Shown: one piece after another, positions 39,426 through 52,600 of the stretch
How the letters are laid out: every line of letters starts with the position of its first letter
How positions within the stretch are numbered: position 1 is the stretch's first letter
Assembly: GCF_964355755.1 (NCBI RefSeq)
Contig: NC_092678.1
Coordinates: 9,456,922 to 9,520,921, forward strand
Source of the DNA: Antedon mediterranea
Taxonomy: Eukaryota > Echinodermata > Crinoidea > Comatulida > Antedonidae
Length of the DNA stretch: 64,000 nucleotides
Direction of reading: 5' to 3'
Made by a program: the position numbers and the translations under genes
Notes under the pieces: generated by a model
Seen by the model: only the letters and a program-made list of their open reading frames with translations
What the model was told of the DNA's origin: nothing
The model's database searches: none

Positions 39426-42400
39426 CTAAACTGTTACTGACTACATTTTGACTATACAGTCCATTGATTATTCTACTATGTATTTGCAGTTTAAATTCTC
39501 TAAACTGTTACTGACTAATCAACTACATTTTGACTAGACAATTCACTGATTATTCTACTATGTATTTGGATTTTAAATTCTCTAAACTGTTACTGAATAA
39601 TCAACTGTCTTTTGACTAAACAATTCACTGATTATTCTACTATGTATTTGCAGTTTAAATTCTCTAAACTGTTACTGAATAATAAACGGTCTTTTGACTA
39701 AACAATTCACTGATTATTCTACTATGTATTTACAGTTTAAATTCTCTAAACTGTTACTGACTAATCAACTACATTTTGACTAGACAATTCACTGATTATT
39801 CTACTATGTATTTGCAGTTTAAATTCTCTAAACTGTTACTGACTAATCAACTACATTTTGACTAGACAATTCACTGATTATTCTACTATGTATTTGCAGT
39901 TTAAATTCTCTAAACTGTTACTGAATAATCAACTGTCTTTTGACTAAACAATTCACTGATTATTCTACTATGTATTTTCAGTTTAAATTATCTAAACTTT
40001 TACTGACTAATCAACTACATTTCGACTAGACAATTCACTGATTATTCTAATATGTATTTGCAGTTTAAATTCTCTAAACTGTTACTGAATAATCAACTGT
40101 ATTTTGACTAGACAATTCATTGATTATTGTACTATTTACACATAGTTTAAATTCTCTAAACTGTTACTGAATAATCAACTGTCTTTTGACTAAACAATTC
40201 ACTGATTATTCTACTATGTATTTGCAGTTTAAATTCTCTAAACTGTTACTGAATAATAAACGGTCTTTTGACTAAACAATTCACTGATTATTCTACTATG
40301 TATTTACAGTTTAAATTCTCTAAACTGTTACTGACTAATCAACTACATTTTGACTAGACAATTCACTGATTATTCTACTATGTATTTGCAGTTTAAATTA
40401 TCTAAACTTTTACTGACTAATCAACTACATTTCGACTAGACAATTCACTGATTATTCTAATATGTATTTGCAGTTTAAATTCTCTAAACTGTTACTGAAT
40501 AATCAACTGTATTTTGACTAGACAATTCATTGATTATTGTACTATTTACACATAGTTTAAATTCTCTAAACTGTTACTGAATAATCAACTGTCTTTTGAC
40601 TAAACAATTCACTGATTATTCTACTATGTATTTGCAGTTTAAATTCTCTAAACTGTTACTGAATAATAAACGGTCTTTTGACTAAACAATTCACTGATTA
40701 TTCTACTATGTATTTACAGTTTAAATTCTCTAAACTGTTACTGACTAATCAACTACATTTTGACTAGACAATTCACTGATTATTCTACTATGTATTTGCA
40801 GTTTAAATTCTCTAAACTGTTACTGACTAATCAACTACATTTTGACTAGACAATTCATTGATTATTCTACTATGTATTTGCAGTTTAAATTCTCTAAACT
40901 GTTACTGAATAATCAACTACATTTTGACTAGACAATTCACTGATTATTCTACTATGTATTTGCAGTTTAAATTCTCTAAACTGTTACTGAATAATCAACT
41001 GTCTTTTGACTAAACAATTCACTGATTATTCTACTATGTATTTTCAGTTTAAATTATCTAAACTTTTACTGACTAATCAACTACATTTCGACTAGACAAT
41101 TCACTGATTATTCTAATATGTATTTGCAGTTTAAATTCTCTAAACTTTTACTGAATAATCAACTGTATTTTGACTAGACAATTCATTGATTATTGTACTA
41201 TTTACACATAGTTTAAATTCTCTAAACTGTTACTGAATAATCAACTGTCTTTTGACTAGACAATTCACTGATTATTCTACTATGTATTTGCAGTTTAAAT
41301 TCTCTAAACTGTTACTGAATAATCAACTGTCTTTTGACTAAACAATTCACTGATTATTCTACTATGTATTTGCAGTTTAAATTCTCTAAACTGTTACTGA
41401 ATAATAAACGGTCTTTTGACTAAACAATTCACTGATTATTCTACTATGTATTTACAGTTTAAATTCTCTAAACTGTTACTGACTAATCAACTACATTTCG
41501 ACTAGACAATTCACTGATTATTCTACTATGTATTTGCAGTTTAAATTCCCTAAACTGTTACTGAATAATCAACTGTATTTTGACTAGACAATTCACTGAT
41601 TATTCTAATATGTATTTGCAGTTTAAATTATCTAAACTGTTACTGAATAATAAACGGTCTTTTGACTGGACAATTCATTGATTATTCTACTATTTACACA
41701 CAGTTTAAATTCTCTAAACTGTTACTGACTAATCAACTACTTTTGACTAGACAATTCACTGATTATTCTACTATGTATTTGCAGTTTAAATTCTCTAAAC
41801 TGTTACTGAATAATAAACGGTCTTTTGACTAGACAATTCACTGATTATTCTACTATGTATTTGCAGTTTAAATTATCTAAACTGTTTCTGAATAATCAAC
41901 TACATTTTGACTAGACAATTCACTGATTATTCTACTATGTATTTGCAGTTTAAATTCTCTAAACTGTTACTGAATAATAAACGGTCTTTTGACTAAACAA
42001 TTCACTGATTATTCTACTATGTATTTGCAGTTTAAATTCTATAAACTGTTACTGAATAATAAACGGTCTTTTGACTAAACAATTCACTGATTATTCTACT
42101 ATGTATTTACAGTTTAAATTCTCTAAACTGTTACTGAATAATAAACGGTCTTTTGACTAGACAATTCACTGATTATTCTACTATGTATTTGCAGTTTAAA
42201 TTATCTAAACTTTTACTGACTAATCAACTACATTTCGACTAGACAATTCACTGATTATTCTAATATGTATTTGCAGTTTAAATTCTCTAAACTGTTACTG
42301 AATAATCAACTGTATTTTGACTAGACAATTCATTGATTATTGTACTATTTACACATAGTTTAAATTCTCTAAACTGTTACTGAATAATCAACTGTCTTTT

Positions 42401-43505
42401 GACTAAACAATTCACTGATTATTCTACTATGTATTTGCAGTTTAAATTCTCTAAACTGTTACTGAATAATAAACTACATTTTGACTAGACAATTCACTGA
42501 TTATTCTACTATGTATTTGCAGTTTAAATTATCTAAACTGTTACTGAATAATCAACTGTATTTTGACTAAACAATTCACTGATTATTCTACTATGTATTT
42601 GCAGTTTAAATTCTATAAACTGTTACTGAATAATAAACGGTCTTTTGACTAAACAATTCACTGATTATTCTACTATGTATTTACAGTTTAAATTCTCTAA
42701 ACTGTTACTGAATAATAAACGGTCTTTTGACTAGACAATTCACTGATTATTCTACTATGTATTTGCAGTTTAAATTATCTAAACTGTTACTGATTAATCA
42801 ACTACATTTCGACTAGACAATTCACTGATTATTCTACTATATGTATTTGCAGTTTAAATTATCTAAACTGTTACTGACTAATCAAGTACATTTTGACTAG
42901 ACAATTCACTGATTATTCTACTATGTATTTGCAGTTTAAATTATCTAAACTGTTACTGAATAATAAACGGCCTTTTGACTAGACAATTCACTGATTATTC
43001 TACTATTTACACACAGTTTAAATTCCCTAAACTGTTACTGAATAATCAACTGTATTTTGACTAGACAATTCATTGATTATTCTAATATTTATACACAGTT
43101 TAAATTATCTAAACTGTTACTGACTAATCAACTACTTTTGACTAGACAATTCACTTATTATTCTACTATGTATGTGCAGTTTAAATTCTCTAAACTGTTA
43201 CTGAATAATCAACTGTATTTTGACTAGACAATTCATTGATTTTTCTACTATTTACACACAGTTTAAATTCTCTAAACTGTTACTGACTAATCAACTACTT
43301 TTCGACTAGACAATTCACTGATTATTCTACTATGTATTTGCAGTTTAAATTATCTAAACTGTTACTGAATAATCATTTACATTTTGACTAGACAATTCAC
43401 TGATTATTCTACTATTTACACACAGTTTAAATTATCTAAACTGTTACTGAATAATCAACTACATTTTGACTAGACAATTCACTGATTATTCTACTATTAC
43501 TGAAT
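39426..43505. repeat. 82 bp minisatellite with perfect hairpin core, about 50 copies
   Basis: The unit is 82 bp (TCTCTAAACTG at 39661, 39743 and 39825). Every unit contains CAGTTTAAATTCTCTAAACT followed by G: two 7 bp arms, CAGTTTA and TAAACTG, around a 7 bp loop. The spacer carries TGACTAGACAATTCACTG and TATTCTACTATGTATTTG. Variant spacers (ATAAACGGTC, ATCAACTACA, TTTACACACAG) alternate in short patterns, for example 39600-39760 and 40150-40320, showing that blocks of several units were duplicated. No coding potential. Confidence 0.92.
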
Positions 43506-43520
43506 AATATATACATACAG

Positions 43521-43526
43521 TTTATT
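43521..43526 (-). terminator. Polyadenylation signal of the recombinase gene
   Basis: AATAAA on the minus strand, about 60 nt downstream of the stop codon at 43587 and directly beside the 82 bp minisatellite. It is the first such hexamer after the stop on this strand that lies outside AT-only sequence. Confidence 0.45.
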
Positions 43527-43586
43527 TAGTGATATTTTCCCCGACGATCTATTTCTGTAAATAATAAATAAACATGTATAATTAAT

Positions 43587-43697
43587 TTATGTATGATAGC
43601 ACTGTATTTCACTTACTTTGAAAGAAGACAGGCAAATCTTCATAGTTCTATAGAAAACTTGCAATGCTTTTAAATAATTTCTTGCTACTGCATGCCA
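43587..43697 (-). CDS. Recombinase exon 23, terminal
   Basis: Encodes WHAVARNYLKALQVFYRTMK, ICLSSFK, then VSEIQCYHT and TAA. A perfect donor-like AAA|GTAAGT sits at 43616, so the gene might splice onward, but the downstream side is the 82 bp minisatellite and a polyadenylation hexamer. I therefore take the read-through stop. Acceptor AATTTCAG. Confidence 0.6.
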   Translation of the reverse strand, partial: WHAVARNYLKALQVFYRTMKICLSSFKVSEIQCYHT

Positions 43698-46600
43698 CTG
43701 AAATTAAAAACATAAACCTACCTTTGGATACATCCTCCTCATTTTGTCATATAACTGTTGAAATTCATAGTAATGGAGAACTGGATTTTTGTTATAGACT
43801 TCTCTTGCCTACAAAAAAAAATAAAAATTGTATTTAATAATGTGATGGTGATTATTACAATTAAATAGATAATACATAAACATTAAACATACTGTTCTTT
43901 TTGGCACATGACCCTCTTCTATTTGTCTGCCAAACAATTTAAATACAGCGTCCATAACGTCTTGGTTGTCGAATTTCGACTTTGGGCCATGTTTGCTTAG
44001 TGGATGGCTTACAGACTAGTTATATTGAAAGTAGAAAAATAATAAAGTCAAATTAATAGGTGAAATAAGTTTTACAGAAAATGTACTTTAGTATTTCAAA
44101 TGAGAATTGTATTGATGTTTTAGATAACAATAATAATGACAATAATACCAGGAGTAATTAAAGTGCTTGTAAGATTATCTGGTGGATGATGTTAATATGA
44201 AATTGTATGCCACATATGGATTTGATTATGGGTGATTAGCATAGATTAAATTAAAATAAAATAAACACATTCTATAAACTCAGTACTACACAAAACTAAA
44301 AATGCATGCAGTTATTTGGTGGTTGATGTTAAAATAAAAGTGTATGCCACATCAGGATTTGAACCCGAGACAAGAGTGTCGATGCTCTACCAGCTGAACT
44401 ATGATAGCATCCTATAAAAGAAATAGATTTTAGTGATTAGCATGGATTAACACATTCTATAAACCACTAAACAAACAAAAAACGTGCATGCAGTTATCTG
44501 GTGGATGATGTTAATATGAAAGTGTATGGCACATCAGGATTTGAACCCGAGACCAGAATGCCGATGCTCTACAAGCTGAGCTATGATAGCATCCTATAAA
44601 AGAAATAGATTTTAGTGATTAGCATGGATTAACACATTCTATAAACCACTAAACAAACAAAAAACGTGCATGCAGTTATCTGGTGGATGATGTTAATATG
44701 AAGGTGTATGCCACATCAGGATTTGAATCTGAAAAATTAGCATAGATTAAACTAAAATAAAACAAACACACAAACACATTCTATAAACTACTAAGCTACC
44801 AACTGAGCTATGATAGCATTCTATAACAGAAGAAGATGTTGATATTTAGTATGGAAAAATCATTCTGAAAACTACTACATTTAAACAGTATACAACTGCA
44901 AAGTGAGGATTTGAACAATTACTTTAGAAACTACAGAAGTTATCTTGGGGAGGCCTCAAATTAGTTTGTATAAATAAATTAACTAAGCATACAAACTAGA
45001 GAATACAAAGAGTAATGTGCAAATTTAAAAAGTAAACATTTTCCTGTTTTTTGAGATACCAAGACCTGATAAAAACAGTTAAAGAATGTCCATACAAGTA
45101 CAAGGGACATTTTGCTGACCTGAAATAAAAACTAATTAAACAAGTACAGTAAAGCAAAATATACCAGGAAACTTTGCTGACCTGGTAAAAACATTAGTGC
45201 AATATATTGGGAGACTCAAAATCCTACCATCACCCAAGGAATCATACTGCAGTACTAAAACGATAATGTACAGTACTCATACAAATTGTTTAAAAATACT
45301 ACATCAACGTTGACCATATATTGCAGTACCAATTAAAAAGAGTGTGGTCTGGCAATATTAGTTTGATGCTTTACAAATGTGTCCTTATTAACAATTATTG
45401 AATACTTACAGATGATGGCGCTTCATTCGCATGTGCTTGAGAAATTTCCTGGTGAATGTAAAATAATATTGTACATAATACCATTACTTGTTTCATTATT
45501 CGTAAAGAGGTATACAAGATAATAATAATGATTACATAGAATTCAGTCCTGTAAATAAATGGACACTGGAAAAATATATATTTATGTGAAAATTGTATCT
45601 TACCAGCATTTCATCTATGGTGTCCTCCACACTTGAAAATGCAACCTAGAAAAGATATACCTTAAAGTGAAGTATGTATTGCATTTGGGATAATAAAAGC
45701 TTAACATTAAAATGATTTAAGATGCGAAATTGTTTTCCTTTAATTGGTAGTTATACAGCATTTATAAAACACATAAATTATACAGTTTGCATTCTTTTGT
45801 TTTTTATATGAAAGTAATGACCATCCTTACCTGGACATCAGCAGTTTCATTTATATTCTGAAAGAGTGTACATAGCACATTAAAAAAAGTAAAGTAAAAT
45901 TTTAGTTAATAGATGCAATGTTTGTTTTCTTGTTGATTGCTAATTATTAAAGTGTTAGATATATTCTTTATATTATGTTATGTTTCAATACAAAATAAAC
46001 ATCTTTCGGGATACAAACATTTTAGACAGAAATTAAATCTTACCCCACTTCTCCCGAGTTGACGGTTTGCAGCTATAAGATTGTGGGCTCTTACAGCCGT
46101 CTCCCGGGACTGCGTGGCCTTATAGTACGCCTCTTGCGTTGATAATGTGTGGGCCATATGGTCAGCAACCACAACTCTTTCCCTTTCGTCGCAGTGACCC
46201 CAGGACTGATGAAATTATTTAAAGAGAAGGTAATATGTAATGAATTATTCTACACTTACAAATTGTGTCCCACATAATTCCCAAAACATGGTTTATCACT
46301 TGAAAATAATATTTCTCATCTATTGATAGGTTTAAAGCAATTTAAGTAACAATAATAATAATAATAATAATAAACAGTATTTATATAGCGCCTAATGGAT
46401 CACTGACCCCTCTAGGTGCTTTACATAGGACCTTAAATAATGGTAATAAACTATCCCCCGCCGGACACCATTCCGGTATTTCTTAGTCGAGCTTTCGGGG
46501 ATGGAGACAATCAATAATGTGAGGAAAAAAAATGTAATAAAGCTTAACTATGTTTAACTAAGGTAAAACAATCACATACTAGAGTGGCTGCTGCCTTTCT

Positions 46601-49600
46601 TAAATTGGTGGGATTGATGGGCCTGGTGCTGTGTGTTACTTCCGCCCAGTGGCGGGTCATTTCCTGAGCGCATCTAATTGATGCCCCTGTGCAACTCAGG
46701 AACAGGTGGTCGGTTGCCGATTGTATTGGCCTACAGTACTTTATGTAAATCTCTATTAATTCAGCCAGCTCTTCAGTTATCACTAAATTTGCTGCACCAA
46801 ATTTACAAGATGTTTTATGCTTTGAAACCTGCAAAATCACTTAATGATTATTAACATATAACATATAGACAACATAACAAAATTGGTTGCTAATGATGTT
46901 TTATAATTCACAATACTCTTACTGTTCTGTAGCTTACTTCATCGACTTCATCATATTTCTGTAGCTGTTGATTTGTGTAATGATAGCCCACTGAACAACT
47001 TAAACTGTGTACAACAACCAAAACATGTAAACTGTTAATTCATATATTCAAGAATACATTAAAAAATGTATATTGTACTCACTTTCATAACTGACATGCC
47101 ATTTGTGGCTGCTGTTCTTTTATAATACTGCTCCAAAGTAGCATTCGCCAGAACACCAGTCCTACAACCATTATTCATGGCCAGAAGTAGCATAATATGA
47201 ATGCGGAGGAACCGCTTAGATGGGTTTTCCATATTCTCCCCGTTTTTTATCCTTTCTGAAAGTTTGATAAACAGTTTTTTTAATAAAAACTAAATTTGGT
47301 TGAGGAACCACTTTAGTACTAAAAATCTGTTGAATCAAACTTATACATCAGTAGATTTGTATAAGTGAAGGAGCAAGACCGAAAAAAACCCCATAAAATA
47401 TGGATTTCTTACCAATAGCATTTTCTAAAAGAAATACATTTTTATGATCAGCACAAATTAAAAATAAAATGAAATAAAAGAAATAACATGTGCATGTCAG
47501 GTGGATGTTAATATTCAGGATTTGATGACTAATTAGTATTGAAAAAAGCATTCTATAAACTACTAAAACAAAATAAAAATGAAAGTGTATGCCACATCAG
47601 GATTTGAACCGGAGACCTTCGACTAGAGTGCCGATGCTCTACCAGCTGAGCTATGTTAGCATTCTATACAAGAAATAGATTTTAGTGATTAGCATGGATT
47701 AACATATTCTATAAACTACTAAACAAAATAAAAGATGCATGCAGTTATCTGGTAGATGATGTTAATATGAAAGTGTATGCCACATCAGGATTTGAATCTG
47801 AAAAATTAGCATAGATCAAATTAAAATAAAAAAAAAACTCAAACACATTCTATAAACTACTAAATAAATAAACATGCATGCAGTTATCTGGTAGATGATG
47901 TTAATGAAAGTGTATGCCACATCAGGAATAAAATCTGAGTGATTAGCATAGATTAAATTAAAGTAAAATAAACACACAAACACATTCTATAAACTACTAA
48001 ACAAAAAAAAAACATGCATGCAGTTATCTGGTGGATGATGTTAATATGAAAGTGTATGCCACATCAGGATTTGAACTCGAGACCTTCGACAAGAGTGCCG
48101 ATGCTCTACCAGCTGAGCTATGATAGCATTCTATAAAAGAAATAGATTTTAGTGAATAGCATGGATTAACACATTCTATAAACTACTAAACAAAAAAAAC
48201 ATGCATGCAGTTATCTGGTGGATGATGTTAATATGAAAGTGTATGCCACATCAGGATTTGAATCTGAGTGATTAGCATAGATTAAATTAACAAAAATAAA
48301 CACACAAACACATTCTATAAACTACTAAACAAATAAACATGCATGCGGTTTTCTGGTGGATGATGTTAATATGAAAGTGTATGCCACATCAGGATTTAAT
48401 TGAACCCAAGACCCCTGACAAGAGTGCTGATGCTCTACCAGCTGAGCTATGATAGTATTCTATAAAAGAAATAGATTTTAGTGATTAGCATGGATTAACA
48501 CATTCTATAAATTATTAAACAAAAAACATGCATGCAGTAATCTGGTGGATGATGTTAATATGAAAGTGTATGCCACACCAGGATTTGAAACCGAGTGATT
48601 AGCATAGATTAAATTAAATAAAATAAACACACAAACACATTCTATAAACTACTAAACAAAAAAACAACATGCATGCAGTTATCTGGTGGATGACGTTAGA
48701 TATGAAAGTGTATGCCACATCAGGATTTGAATCTGAAAAATTAGCATAGATCAAATTAAAATTTAAAAAAAACTCAAACACATTCTATAAACTACTAAAT
48801 AAATAAACATGCATGCAGTTATCTGGTGGATGATGTTAATATGAAAGTATATGCCACATCAGGATTTGAATCTGAAAAATTAGCATAGATCAAATTAAAA
48901 TAAAAAAAAAACTCAAAAACATTCTATAAACTACTAAATAAATAAACATGCATGCAGTTATCTGGTAGATGATGTTAATGAAAGTGTATGCCACATCAGG
49001 AATAAAATCTGAGTGATTAGCATAGATTAAATTAAAGTAAAATAAACACACAAACACATTCTATAAACTACTAAACAAAATAAAAGATGCATGCAGTTAT
49101 CTGGTAGATGATGTTAATATGAAAGTGTATGCCACATCAGGATTTGAACCTGAGACTTTCGACAATAGTGCCGATGCTCTACCAGCTGAGCTATGTTAGC
49201 ATTCTATACAAGAAATAGATTTTAGTGATTAGCATGGATTAACATATTCTATAAACTACTAAACAAAATAAAAGATGCATGCAGTTATCTGGTAGATGAT
49301 GTTAATATGAAAGTGTATGCCACATCAGGATTTGAATCTGAAAAATTAGCATAGATCAAATTAAAATTTAAAAAAAACTCAAACACATTCTATAAACTAC
49401 TAAATAAATAAACATGCATGCAGTTATCTGGTAGATGATGTTAATGAAAGTGTATGCCACATCAGGAATAAAATCTGAGTGATTAGCATCGATTAAATTA
49501 AAGTAAAATAAACACACAAACACATTCTATAAACTACTAAACAAAAAAAAAACATGCATGCAGTTATCTGGTGGATGATGTTAGATATGAAAGTGTATGC

Positions 49601-52600
49601 CACATCAGGATTTGAACCCGAGACCTTCGACAAGAGTGCCGATGCTCTACCAGCTGAGCTATGATAGCATTCTATAAAAGAAATAGATTTTAGTGATTAG
49701 CATGGATTAACACATTCTATAAATTATTAAACAAAAAACATGCATGCAGTAATCTGGTGGATGATGTTAATATGAAAGTGTATGCCACATCAGGATTTGA
49801 ATCCGAGTGATTAGCATAGATTAAATTAAATAAAATAAACACACAAACACATTCTATAAACTACTAAACAAAAAAACAACATGCATGCAGTTATCTGGTG
49901 GATGACGTTAGATATGAAAGTGTATGCCACATCAGGATTTGAATCTGAAAAATTAGCATAGATTAAATTAAAATAAAATAAAAACACAAACACATTCTAT
50001 AAACTACTAAACAAATAAACATGCATAGTTATCTGGTGGATGATATTAAAAGTGTATGCCACATCAGGATTTGAATCTGAGTGATTAGCATTAAATTAAA
50101 ATAAATAAAAACACAAACACATTCTATAAACTACTAAACAAATAAACATGCATGCAGTTATCTGGTAGACGATATTAGATATGAAAGTGTATGCCACATC
50201 AGGATTTGAACCCAAGACCCCCGACAAGAGTGCCGATGCTCTACCAGCTGAACTATGATAGTATTCTATAAAAGAAATAGATTTTAGTGATTTGCATGGA
50301 TTAACACATTCTATAAACTACTATTAAACAAAATAACATGCAGTTATCTGGTGGATGATGTTAATATGAAAGTGTGGTTGATTTAAGCATAGATTAAATC
50401 AAATTTAAATAAAACAAACACACTCTATAAACTACTAAACAAAATAAAAGATGCATGCAGTTATCTGGTAGATGATGTTAATATGAAAGTGTATGCCACA
50501 TCAGGATTTGAACCTGAGACTTTCGACAATAGTGCCGATGCTCTACCAGCTGAGCTATGATAGTATTCTATAAAAGAAATAGATTTTAGTGATTAGCATG
50601 GATTAACACATCCTATAAACCACTAAAACAAAATATGAAAAATTAAATACACAGTTATTGAGTGGATGATGTATGACACATCAGGATTTGAACTAGATGT
50701 AAATGTTCAGAAATAGGGTTATTTATTTATTATAAAATTATGTGTGAATATTTTTGCCTTTAAAATAGTTTACTTTTCCCATTCTCCTAGTTTAATTTAA
50801 TAAAATTAAAATTGCCAATCATCCAATGCCTGAAATAAAAGATAACATACTACATTTTTATATATCAATAGTAAAAGTAAAAGGATAGCCGGCCAGACAA
50901 CCATAATAATATTGTGCAAGAATGCACCCAGATAGATTTAGGGTACTTGGAAATCAATTTAACTACTACTGTACTTAGTTTAGTAAAAGGATTTTGATCA
51001 TTTATATAGTGACCTTGTCCTGGTAAATACAGGTGAACCTTAGAATAATATCATAATCAACATTTTACCTATACCTAATTACCTTTACTAACACAATGAA
51101 AAAATAAGCTAGGATTAAGGTTAGTTTTAGTTATTTCTCCTAGTTTCTCCTAGTCTTTACCTAATAACATACAATATGATAAATCTTATGATTATGAATA
51201 CATTTTATGGATAAAGAAATAATATATAAAAAAACATACCAACTATGCTTTTAATTGTTTTCTCAGATTTTCTGAGATAATGGGATTGTTCGTCCGCCGA
51301 AACTAGATCACCTTAAAAGAAAATTAAAACATATTATTATTATTATTTCAATTTAAATAATATGACTTTCAAACATTTGATGAAAAGAAAAACTTTAATT
51401 CAGTAGATGTTACCTTCAATTTCTTCATGCTTTTTGGCCTTTTCTTCAGAAATGCGTTTTCTGAGAGCCTTGCTCAGGCCTTTGCATGCATCTTTGCACT
51501 TGTATATTTCGGCAAGCGAAACAGATTTAGATTCGTATATTGAAATGTATTCCAATATTTTCACAAAGGAGCACAGGTAGTGTCTTAACGTGGAGCCAGC
51601 AAGCTTCAATTGTAAATGGCTAACAGCACTAAACAATTATTTTTAAAAAAATGAAAAGAAGAGTACAATACACAAAAATCAAATATTCAAATATGTAATA
51701 TCTTCATTATAGTAATTAGGATCGAGTGATTCATGGTAACTTCACATGGTTTCAAATTCAACTTAACATTTATTTGTTCCTTCAAGAAAATTAAGGTAGC
51801 AGGCTTAATAACACAATAATACATTAGACTCACAATCTATAGCTGACATTTAAGAAAACTTTTATTTTAATGCTAAATGAAATTTAAATTGTTTGGCTTC
51901 TTCCTTTTTCTATTAATATAATTGTAATAAAAAAATGTTACGTCTTTATTATCTTTGGAGAATATCCCTTCTCCCCTGCTTCACTCCAAATTCCCTCTAT
52001 CTCCTTTATGACCTGTGCTGCATGCTTTGCCGGTATTTTTAAAGTTTCTAACATGTAGGCCTTGAACCGGCTCATTGTTGTAGATGGCTCTATAGAAGTT
52101 AAAAAGGCTTTAATGACATTAAAAATAAGTCCATTCTTGGAAAACAAAGTTCAGGATCCGAAAGTTGACCCATGACATAATTATTATTATATTACAATTG
52201 TTATTATTACAGTAATTTTATTTATTAGTGTCTGGGATTGGTTATCTAAATTAATATTAACTATTTGGGATAAAGAGAACATTGTATTTGACCTAAAAGT
52301 AGTAGTTAGTAGTAGAAATTAGGTACTTATAATTCTCCAGCATAGATAAAATGAATAAGAATTGTTTTTGTCAATAAAAGGTACACATTTATTTTTAAAT
52401 TGAAACTATTAATTATCTATCAAAAAATGAAACTTTATAATAATTTTATAAATAAAAGGTTACCTGCAAATTTACAGACTTTTTGTTGTCTGAACTTAAT
52501 ATATTCAGGACTGCCAACCTAAAAAAAATGTAAATGTATAACTTACCTATATAACTTTGATTTGCATCACAATTAAGCTAAGAAATTAGCATGGATTAAG

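Noticed and set aside
39426-43505. CRISPR-like array (regular repeat and spacer)
   Set aside because: The whole 82 bp unit is repeated, the 'spacers' are not unique, and the surroundings are an animal genome.
47348-47551. Minus-strand frame of 67 codons between recombinase exons 13 and 14
   Set aside because: Lies partly in a tRNA-derived repeat and has no splice sites in phase; intron sequence.
47590-47661. A true tRNA gene on the minus strand
   Set aside because: A and B boxes and most stems are present, but the anticodon loop is 6 bases and the acceptor stem has a mismatch. The sequence is one of many tandem repeat units.
52464-52518. Alternative start of cassette exon 2 at TTTTTAG|GTTGGC, read as VGSPEYIKF
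   Set aside because: Reached directly from exon 8 this frame ends out of phase with the next exon, and from the LNCDANQ exon it hits TGA at once. The acceptor at GGCAG keeps everything open, and the nearer AG is absent from copy A.
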